Below, piece after piece: positions 7,810 through 15,371 of a DNA stretch of 33,589 nt. Origin of the DNA: Bryobacterales bacterium (lineage in GTDB: Bacteria; Acidobacteriota; Terriglobia; Bryobacterales; UBA6623); NCBI GenBank assembly GCA_022825595.1, contig JAJDWM010000603.1, forward strand, positions 1 to 33,589, in the 5' to 3' direction. The notes below the pieces were generated by a model. It was not told the DNA's origin. It was given only the letters and a program-made list of their open reading frames with translations, and made no database searches. Every line of letters starts with the position of its first letter. The stretch's first letter is position 1. The position numbers were made by a program, and so were the translations under genes.

Positions 7810-10800
7810 GTGAGCAACGGGTGGCAGTTCGACCCCTTGGTGCGGGAGTGGTTCGAAGGAAAGTTCGGAGAGCCGACAGACCCGCAGGCAGAAGGCTGGA
7901 AGGCGATTGCGTCCGGCAGGGACGTTCTGGTGTCCGCACCCACGGGCTCCGGGAAGACACTCGCCGCGTTCCTGATCTGCTTGGACGGGTTGGTGCGACG
8001 TGCGCGGCGAGGGACTCTCCAAGACCGCACCGAGGCACTGTACGTCTCGCCGCTGAAGGCCCTCAGCAGCGACATTGCGAAGAATCTCGAAGGACCGCTG
8101 TCGGAGATCCGCAGCCTGGCCGAGAAGCGGGGCACTCCCCTCCAGCCCATACGGACGGCCGTCCGCACCGGGGACACTCCCGCCTACGCTCGCCAGAAGA
8201 TGCTCAGCGAGGTGCCCCATGTTTTGGTCACGACTCCGGAATCCCTGTTCATACTGCTGACCGCCGATCGCAGCCGGGCGCTCGTTCGCACTGCCCGGAC
8301 ACTGGTCGTCGACGAGATACACGCGGTCGCCGGCAACAAGCGCGGATCGCATCTTGCGCTCACCCTCTCGCGACTGGACAGGCTGTGCCGGGGGGAGAGC
8401 GGCAGGCGGCCGCAGAGGATTGGCCTCTCGGCGACCGTGCGACCAATGCGCGAGGTCGCGCGGTTCCTTGTAGGCGGGACAGGCTCGGGAGAGCGTGACT
8501 GCGAAATCGTCCGGTTCGGGCACAGGCGGGAGATGGACGTGTCGGTGGTATTGCCGCAGGAACCTCTCGGGGCCGTGGCGACGAACGAGCAATGGGAGGA
8601 GACGTACGACACTCTCGCCGGGCTGGTGATGGCCCACCGGACCACCCTGATCTTCGTGAACACCCGGCGGCTCTCCGAGCGCGTCGCTCACCGGCTCGTC
8701 GAGAGGCTGGGCCCGGACGCAGTCCTACCGCATCACGGCAGCCTCTCCCGGAAACTGCGGATCGAGGCCGAGGACCGGCTCAAGAATGGACTCCTCCGCG
8801 CTGTGGTGGCTACGGCGTCCTTGGAACTTGGTATCGACGTCGGCTCGGTTGACCTAGTCTGCCAAATCGGGTCCCCGCGCTCAATCTCCGTGGCCCTTCA
8901 GCGGATCGGCCGCTCGGGTCACTGGGTCGGCGCATTGCCCAAGGGCCGGTTCTTCCCGCTTACCCGGGACGGGCTTGTCGAGTGCGCTGGGCTGGTCCGC
9001 GCCATTCGAAACGGCGACCTGGACCGCCTCGAAATCCCGCAGGCGCCGCTCGACCTGCTCGCCCAGCAGATGGTCGCCGCTGTGGCGTGCGAGGAGCTGG
9101 GAGAGGAAGAGCTGCTGGCGCTGGCTAGGGAGGCTCACCCCTATCGCGCGCTGAGCCGAAAGGACTACGGCGACGTCTTGGGCATGGTGGCCGCAGGTGT
9201 GGCTCCGTCACGAGGCCGTCACGGCGCGTATGTTCACAGGGACCGCGTCCATGGACGACTGCGGCCGCGCCGTGGCGCCCGGCTAGCGGCGATCACTTCG
9301 GGAGGGGCGATCCCAGACACGGCCCAGTACCTCGTGGTGGCCGAACCGGAAGGCGGAGCAGTGGGCATGGTCGACGAGGACTTCGCGGTCGAGAGCAGCA
9401 TCGGGGACGTTTTCCTGCTGGGAACGACCTCGTGGCGGGTCCGGCGGGTCGAAGCCGGCCAGATCCGCGTGGAAGACGCCCGGGGTGCGGCCCCGACCGT
9501 CCCGTTCTGGCTCGGCGAAGCTCCGGGACGGACGCCAGAACTCTCCTCCCACGTGTCCGCGATCAGGGAGCGGGTCGATGGCTTGGAATCGGGGAGCTCC
9601 GACCGATCGGGCGCATACCGATTCCTGACGGAGGAATGCGGGCTGGACCGAGAGGGAGCAGGGCAGGTAGTCGACTACATCGCAGCGGGGCGGAGCCTGC
9701 TGGGAGTCGTTCCCTTGGCCAAGCGGATCGTGGCCGAGCGGTTCTTCGATGAGTCGGGAGGAATGCAGCTTGTGATCCACTCACCGCTGGGTGTGAGGAT
9801 CAACCGCGCATGGGGGCTTGCCCTGCGCAAGAGGTTCTGCCGGTCCTTCAACCTCGAATTGCAGGCCGCCGCGACGGACGACGGCGTCCTGATCTCCCTC
9901 ATGGAGCAGCACTCTTTCCCTCTGGACCTGGTCTTCGGATTCGTCCAAGGCCCAACCCTCGAGCACGTGCTTACCCAAGCCCTGCTCGACTCCCCCATGT
10001 TCACGGCGCGTTGGCGGTGGAACGCCTCTCGTGCTCTGGCGGTCCTGCGCTTCGCGGGCGGGCGGAAAGTCCCGCCTCCGATCCAGCGCATGCGGTCTGA
10101 CGACCTCTTGGCGGCGGTCTTCCCGGATCAGGCTGCCTGCGCGGAGAACCTCTCTGGCGAGATTCGCGTGCCCGATCATCCGCTGGTGAGGGAGACGATC
10201 GGGAATTGCCTCCAAGAGGCGATGGACCTCCGGGGCCTGGCCCGCTTGTTGGACTCGATCCGGGCAGGCCGGACCCGCGTAGAAGTCCGCGAAACGCCCG
10301 AGCCGTCGCCGTTCTCCCACGAAATCCTCAACGCGAGCCCCTACGCGTTCCTGGACGACGCCCCGCTGGAAGAGCGCCGGGCCCGGGCCGTTCAGATGAG
10401 GAGGACTCTGGACGCGAAGCAGCTGGCAACGAACGCCGCACTCGACCCTCGGGTGATCGAAGATGTGGAGCGCACCGTCCAGTGCACGGTCCGGGATCCG
10501 GACGAGATGCATGACGCGCTGCTCTCGCTAGTCGCGCTGCCCGAGCGTGAGGAGTGGAGCGACCACTTCAGTGCGCTGGTCTCCCAGGCAAGAGCGACCA
10601 CGCTGAGGGTCGGCGGCCGGGCGTTCTGGGTCTCGGCAGAGCGGCTTGAGCTGGCCTCGCGCATCTATCCCGGGGCCGGTGCTTCTCAAGGGCTCGCAGC
10701 GGTGGCTCCGGAGCAGCCGCTGCCGGACAGCCGGCAGGGCTGCGTGGCCGAAATGCTGCGCGGCTGGTTCGACTGCACAGGGCCGAGCACGGCTGGCTTC

Positions 10801-12078
10801 ATGGCGTCAAGCCTGCAACTTCCCGCGTCTGTCGTTCAGGCGGCCCTGGCGCAGCTTGAGGCAGAGGGCGTAGTCTTGCGGGGGCGATTCAAGGACGTGT
10901 CCGAGGCCGCGGAGGTCGAGTGGTGCCACAGGAGGATCCTTGCGAGGATCCATCGTCAGACCCTGACGCGCCTCAGGCGTGAGATCGAGCCCGCGACAAG
11001 CGCAGACATCATGCGCTTCCTGTTCCGCTGGCAGCATGTGATGCCCGGAAGGAGGCTCCACGGCACAGACGGCACGCTGCAAGTCCTCAGGCAGCTGCAA
11101 GGTTTCGAGATTCCCGCGGCCGCGTGGGAGTCTGGGATTCTGCCGGCGAGGGTCGAGGACTACAAGGCGGCCCACTTGGACCGTCTCTGCCTCTCCGGCG
11201 AAGTCCTGTGGGGCAGGATGTCCCCGCACCCCGCCTTCGCTCGCCCAGCGACCCCCGATAGGTCGCGAGGCGGCGTCCGCCGGCGTCGCGTTCGGCCCAC
11301 TCGCTCGGCCCCGGTCACCTTCGTGCTCCGCGAGGACGCGGAATGGCTGCTTCCCTTCCTGCGTCATGGCGCCGAGGCCTCCGATGGGCCGCTTTCTTGG
11401 CCCGCCCAAGACGTCGCGAAGTGCCTCAGGCGCCGGGGCGCGTGCTTCTTCAGCGACTTGGTGCGGCTGACCGGCAGGCTCCCGAGCGAGGTCGAGGAGG
11501 CCCTCTGGGAACTGACTGCCGCCGGTTCCGTGACAGCCGACGGCTTCGACAACCTCCGCGCGCTGATCGATCCAAAGCGCCGGGGTGGGACCGGGCGGGG
11601 GCGACTTGGCCGACCTCGGCACGCCCCAGGTAGGTGGACCCTGCAGGCGGAAGCAGTGCCGCATGACGACGGCATCGGCCAGGAGCGCCAGTACGAGCTC
11701 TTGGCAGGGCAGCTGCTGCAGAGGTGGGGCATCGTGTACCGAGACATGGTCCGCCGCGAGCTGGTCCTTCCGCGGTGGCGCGGTGTTCTGAAGGCACTGC
11801 GCCGCTTGGAGGCCCGAGGCGAGATTCGCGGAGGACGGTTCGCCCAGGCGTACTGCGGCGAGCAGTTCGCCCTTCCCGAGGCCCTAGAGCTCCTCCGCTC
11901 TGTCCGGCGGAGCGGGGCGGGGGATGAACCTGTCGAGCTCGGCGCCGCAGACCCGCTCAATCTCACGGGAGTCGTGCTTCCGGGGCCGCGGTGCAGCGTG
12001 AGCTCGCGGGACGTTCTGCGGTTTCGGGGAGGCGTTCTCGACCCAAGGCCCGACACCTCCTCGCTTGCAGTCGCCTGA
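7810..12078 (+). CDS. lhr: Lhr-type ATP-dependent helicase (large helicase-related protein)
   Basis: A superfamily 2 DNA helicase of about 1422 residues, the size of full-length bacterial Lhr (COG1201). Numbered from the GTG at 7810: Walker A APTGSGKT (43-50), motif II DEIH (168-171) in 'VVDEIHAVAGNKRG', motif III GLSATV, motif IV 'FVNTRRLSERVAHRL', and motifs V-VI 'ATASLELGIDVGSVD' to 'ALQRIGRSGH' (~334-371). After the two RecA domains comes the long Lhr winged-helix/core region and a C-terminal extension of several hundred residues. Lhr enzymes translocate on single-stranded DNA and unwind RNA:DNA hybrids, and are linked to DNA repair. The GTG at 7810 starts where family similarity begins ('WQFDPLVREWF'); a GTG at 7774 with GGAG ten bases upstream, or one at 7714, are alternatives. 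It stands alone, with no nuclease or glycosylase partner gene. Confidence 0.95.
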   Translation: MSNGWQFDPLVREWFEGKFGEPTDPQAEGWKAIASGRDVLVSAPTGSGKTLAAFLICLDGLVRRARRGTLQDRTEALYVSPLKALSSDIAKNLEGPLSEIRSLAEKRGTPLQPIRTAVRTGDTPAYARQKMLSEVPHVLVTTPESLFILLTADRSRALVRTARTLVVDEIHAVAGNKRGSHLALTLSRLDRLCRGESGRRPQRIGLSATVRPMREVARFLVGGTGSGERDCEIVRFGHRREMDVSVVLPQEPLGAVATNEQWEETYDTLAGLVMAHRTTLIFVNTRRLSERVAHRLVERLGPDAVLPHHGSLSRKLRIEAEDRLKNGLLRAVVATASLELGIDVGSVDLVCQIGSPRSISVALQRIGRSGHWVGALPKGRFFPLTRDGLVECAGLVRAIRNGDLDRLEIPQAPLDLLAQQMVAAVACEELGEEELLALAREAHPYRALSRKDYGDVLGMVAAGVAPSRGRHGAYVHRDRVHGRLRPRRGARLAAITSGGAIPDTAQYLVVAEPEGGAVGMVDEDFAVESSIGDVFLLGTTSWRVRRVEAGQIRVEDARGAAPTVPFWLGEAPGRTPELSSHVSAIRERVDGLESGSSDRSGAYRFLTEECGLDREGAGQVVDYIAAGRSLLGVVPLAKRIVAERFFDESGGMQLVIHSPLGVRINRAWGLALRKRFCRSFNLELQAAATDDGVLISLMEQHSFPLDLVFGFVQGPTLEHVLTQALLDSPMFTARWRWNASRALAVLRFAGGRKVPPPIQRMRSDDLLAAVFPDQAACAENLSGEIRVPDHPLVRETIGNCLQEAMDLRGLARLLDSIRAGRTRVEVRETPEPSPFSHEILNASPYAFLDDAPLEERRARAVQMRRTLDAKQLATNAALDPRVIEDVERTVQCTVRDPDEMHDALLSLVALPEREEWSDHFSALVSQARATTLRVGGRAFWVSAERLELASRIYPGAGASQGLAAVAPEQPLPDSRQGCVAEMLRGWFDCTGPSTAGFMASSLQLPASVVQAALAQLEAEGVVLRGRFKDVSEAAEVEWCHRRILARIHRQTLTRLRREIEPATSADIMRFLFRWQHVMPGRRLHGTDGTLQVLRQLQGFEIPAAAWESGILPARVEDYKAAHLDRLCLSGEVLWGRMSPHPAFARPATPDRSRGGVRRRRVRPTRSAPVTFVLREDAEWLLPFLRHGAEASDGPLSWPAQDVAKCLRRRGACFFSDLVRLTGRLPSEVEEALWELTAAGSVTADGFDNLRALIDPKRRGGTGRGRLGRPRHAPGRWTLQAEAVPHDDGIGQERQYELLAGQLLQRWGIVYRDMVRRELVLPRWRGVLKALRRLEARGEIRGGRFAQAYCGEQFALPEALELLRSVRRSGAGDEPVELGAADPLNLTGVVLPGPRCSVSSRDVLRFRGGVLDPRPDTSSLAVA

Positions 12079-12886
12079 GCTCGCTGGCCTGACGGGACCC
12101 GGAGGCGCTCGATAAGCGACCGACCGATTCTCCCGACTGGATCACCGTCCGGAATCGAGAGCCATTGATCGCGTTGTGCAGCGATTCGAGACTCTCGGTA
12201 GTCGCGCCGCAATCGATGGGCTTCGTCCGACCTCAAGCCGACAGCGTCTCGCTGGGCGAGGGCCGCGGGAATGCGATGGTCCACCGCAGGCTTGCACACG
12301 ACGGAGGCGAGTGGGAGAGCGACTTTCCCTCGCCAGAACCCGGAGTTCAATGCGGTGTGGTTTCGCCCTCTCGTGCGACCCGACTGGAACGCGCCAGCCT
12401 TCGCGACCGAATGGTGCGGCCCTACCGGTCGTCATTGCTGGTTGTCGCCTTCCCGCCCCTGTGTCTCTCGGCAGCTCAACTGTGGCGCTAGGATGGTGGG
12501 CTGGAGGCACGAAGTCGCGACGGAGTTTGACGATTGGAGAGACCGCGGTTCGCTGATTGCGATCGAGAAGGGACATCCGGTGGGTCACAGAAGTCTCTCA
12601 GCTGGGCGACCGACGTTCGGCCTTCGACTCTGGAGGCATAGACGCGGCAGTTCGCCGTCGGCAAGTTGTTTCTCCTCGCGTTGGCAGGTCACGGCGTTGC
12701 CTGTGTTGCCTGTCCGTGCCTTTGCGATCTCGACGATGGAGGTCGCTTGGTGAGCCGGAGTAGTGGTTCGCAGCGACACGGAGCTGTCACGGCCAAACTG
12801 AACACACACCCCGAAACAAACCCCGTAAACATCCGAGACTGACTCGGTCGGCGACGGCCCAGTCCACGTCGCAGCGAAGAAACCCG
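12079..12886. other. Intergenic region of about 800 bases, no gene supported
   Basis: Between the helicase and the permease. Frames such as 12271-12753 (plus) and 12142-12588 (minus) are open but rich in Arg, Pro and Ser, overlap each other and have no ribosome binding sites. A small inverted repeat, CCGAG-ACTGA-CTCGG (12833-12847), lies about 50 bases before the permease start and could be part of its promoter or leader. No known purine riboswitch was recognised. It may be decayed coding sequence. Confidence 0.45.
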
Positions 12887-12898
12887 GTGAGCTCAAGC

Positions 12899-14647
12899 AT
12901 GGAACCCCATGACGTCCGCTACGAGCCCGACGAGCGGCCCCCTCTACCGATCACGGTCGGGCTCGGAATCCAGTACGCGATCCTCTGCATCGCCAGCGTG
13001 ATCCTGACGCCAACCGTGATGATCACCGTCGCCGGGGCGGGCGATGACTACCTGTCTTGGGCGGTGTGCGCAGCGCTCGTTATAAGTGGCGTAACAACGG
13101 CGATCCAAGCGCGCAAGGTGGGACGCATCGGCGCTGGCTACATCCTGGTCATGGGGAGCACTGGCGCGTTCCTCGCGGTGAGCGTGACGGCCCTCGAACA
13201 GGGCGGTCCCGGAATGCTCGCGACGCTCATAATCGCGTCTGCGCTGGTTCAGTTCGTCCTAGCGGCGAGGATGGCCTTTCTTAGGCGGGTCTTCACGCCC
13301 ACGGTCGCCGGCACTGTACTGTTGCTCATCCCCGTGACCCTCTCCCCCCTCATCGTCCGGAAGCTGGGCGAAGTGCCCCCGGACGCCTCGCCCGCCGCTG
13401 GCCCCGTCATCGCCGGAGTGACGCTGCTGGTCATGATCCTCGTCCCGCTTCGAGCCTCTGGACTGCTGCGCCTCTGGGCACCGGCTTTCGGCATCGTCGC
13501 TGGCTGCCTCACCGCCCGGCTTGCGTTCGGGATGTACGACACTTCGACGGTCTGGGATGCGCCGTGGATCGGGCTGCCCCAGTTGGCCTATCCCGGCGTC
13601 GACCTGAGCTTCCGGCCGGAGTTTTGGGCTCTCTTGCCGTCATTCATCATGGTGACGCTCGTGGGCGCGCTTGACACCCTCGGAGACGCGATCGCGATCC
13701 AGCGGGTTTCTTGGCGCAAGCCGCGCGCCATCGACTTTCGGTCCATCCAAGGCGCGATCGCAGCAGACGGGCTGGGCAATCTGCTCTCCGGCCTCTCGGG
13801 GACGGTTCCGAATACCACCTACGGCATGAGCATCAGCGTCGCCGAGCTCACCGGCGTCGCCGCCCGACGCATCGGGGTCTGCGTCGGTATCGTCTTCGTG
13901 GCGCTCGCGTTCCTGCCGAGGTTTATCGGCCTGATCGTAGCGATTCCGGGGCCGGTCGTCGGGGCATACTACATCGTCATCGGCGGCCTGATCTTCGTCT
14001 TTGGGATGAAGATTCTGCTGCAGGAGGGCCTGGACTATCGCAAGGGCCTCGTGGTGGGCGTCGCGTTCTGGATCGGGCTCGCGTTTCAGTTCGACTGGAT
14101 CTATCCGGAGTACTTCCAGGGCATATGGGCAGAACTCCTTGGCAACGGCATGACCGTCGGCGGCTTCACCGTGATCCTGCTCGCCATGTTCGGGGAGCTG
14201 GTCGGGGGGCGCCGGTCGCGCCTGAAGACCCAACTCACGCCCGAGATCTGGTCGGAGATCGATGACTTCATGGTCAGGTTCGCCGCAAGCAAGGGCTGGG
14301 ATGAGGATATGGAGGGGCGCCTACGCGCTGTGGGAGAGGAGACAGCGCACATTCTCATGCGTTCAGATGCGGACGAGGGGGCGGACGCACCGAAACGACG
14401 TCTGCTCCTGATCGCCGGCAGCGACGGCGACGCCGCCGACTTGGAGTTCATCGCGACGACCCATGAAGCGAACATCGAGGATCAGTTGGTAATGCTCAGC
14501 GAAGGGGCGCCGAGCTTCGGAGCAGAGACCCCGCTCAGGCTGCTCCGCCACTACGCCTCGTCCATACGCCACCAGCAGTACCACGACATCGACGTCCTGT
14601 CGATCCGCGTGGAGAGCGCCGCACAGCCGAGCAGGGGGATCGACTAG
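12899..14647 (+). CDS. NCS2 (xanthine/uracil) permease with C-terminal GHKL-like domain
   Basis: An inner-membrane nucleobase transporter. Numbering from the upstream GTG at 12887 (586 residues): about a dozen hydrophobic segments fill 20-440, with NCS2/SLC23 hallmarks 'ALDTLGDAIA' (261-270) and 'GTVPNTTYGMSISVAELTG' (305-323). Such carriers usually take up xanthine, uric acid or uracil by proton symport. Residues 450-586 are a soluble extension resembling a GHKL/RsbW-type ATPase fold: 'LRAVGEETAHILM' (479-491) sits where the N-box helix would be, but with His488 in place of the key Asn, and 'LRLLRHYASSIRH' (550-562) resembles the late helix. The D-box Asp is not evident, so catalysis is unlikely and a regulatory role is inferred. 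The ATG at 12899 has GGTGAG at 7 bases; the GTG at 12887 is an alternative. No purine-degradation genes are adjacent. Confidence 0.88.
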   Translation: MEPHDVRYEPDERPPLPITVGLGIQYAILCIASVILTPTVMITVAGAGDDYLSWAVCAALVISGVTTAIQARKVGRIGAGYILVMGSTGAFLAVSVTALEQGGPGMLATLIIASALVQFVLAARMAFLRRVFTPTVAGTVLLLIPVTLSPLIVRKLGEVPPDASPAAGPVIAGVTLLVMILVPLRASGLLRLWAPAFGIVAGCLTARLAFGMYDTSTVWDAPWIGLPQLAYPGVDLSFRPEFWALLPSFIMVTLVGALDTLGDAIAIQRVSWRKPRAIDFRSIQGAIAADGLGNLLSGLSGTVPNTTYGMSISVAELTGVAARRIGVCVGIVFVALAFLPRFIGLIVAIPGPVVGAYYIVIGGLIFVFGMKILLQEGLDYRKGLVVGVAFWIGLAFQFDWIYPEYFQGIWAELLGNGMTVGGFTVILLAMFGELVGGRRSRLKTQLTPEIWSEIDDFMVRFAASKGWDEDMEGRLRAVGEETAHILMRSDADEGADAPKRRLLLIAGSDGDAADLEFIATTHEANIEDQLVMLSEGAPSFGAETPLRLLRHYASSIRHQQYHDIDVLSIRVESAAQPSRGID

Positions 14648-15371
14648 GGGGATCGATGCCCCGATCGGGATGACCCCAACCCGTCCGCCAGCGTGTGCCG
14701 ATAGCCGCTGCTGACGATTGCGACCTGGGCCGACGGTCTGCCCAGGCGCTCCGTCTCCACCCTCTCCACAACCCGAAGGACGTTGCGGGCCCCTGTGCGT
14801 CCACTCGACCGTTGCCGATGTTGACCTCGAACAGCAGCCCAGCGGCCATCGCAAGTCTGCACGATAGCGTGCGCACCCAAGCCGCCCGTCTCCCGCTATT
14901 GAGACGTGACGGGATCGGCGGCTGGTCAGACCTCCGCGAATACGTACGCGGAGAGTTCCGCCGAAGCTGTCCGCACCCTGTGAAACTACGACCGCGGCGG
15001 CTCGGGCGGCGGGCGCCAAAGAAGGAACTCGCCGTCGGCTGCCTGGAGGACCTGTCTCAGGCTGTGGGCTCGAGCAAGGCAACGGGATTGACCCGACCTT
15101 GCGCCTACCCGACAGGTTCCGAGACTGCGGTTGGGCTACCCGTTGCAACAGGAGATGGGAAGAGCGAACGATCACAAGTGGATTGCAGTAGACGGGCCCG
15201 CATCAACAGCTGGGGGTGACCGGCACCATGAGACGCCGTTCATTGCCGTCCGAGGGCAGCCTTCCGGAGCCGCCCCAGAGTGCCGATGTTCCCCGTATTT
15301 CGTCCAAACCCCGTGTGACGCAACCCGGTTGTCGCTAGAGTCTTAGGAAGGAGGTCTGCCGCCGGCGAGCA
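14648..15371. other. Intergenic region with two closely spaced stem-loops
   Basis: This gap of 724 bases has no convincing gene. Just after the permease stop is a 10-bp perfect palindrome CCCGATCGGG (14660-14669). Further in are CGTCTC-8 bases-GAGACG (14887-14906) and CTCCGCG-AATACGTA-CGCGGAG (14932-14953), two hairpins 25 bases apart. Near the right end, AAGGAGG (15348-15354) lies 17 bases before the next ATG. Open frames on both strands (for example 14363-15175 minus) look like high-GC shadows. Confidence 0.45.

Noticed and set aside
7438-8691. Minus-strand 417-codon open frame over the helicase start
   Set aside because: It is antisense to the helicase motor motifs and His/Arg/Pro-rich like other shadows.
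11364-12350. Minus-strand 328-codon open frame over the helicase end
   Set aside because: Arg/Ser/Pro-rich composition and antisense to a well-supported gene.
12271-12753. 160-codon frame in the gap before the permease
   Set aside because: No ribosome binding site, low-quality composition and competing frames on both strands.
12833-12847. Possible purine riboswitch before the permease
   Set aside because: Only a 5-bp stem (CCGAG/CTCGG) is present; the conserved three-way junction of purine riboswitches is absent.
14363-15175. 270-codon minus-strand frame after the permease
   Set aside because: Its start half lies in a gap without similarity and its end is antisense to the permease tail.
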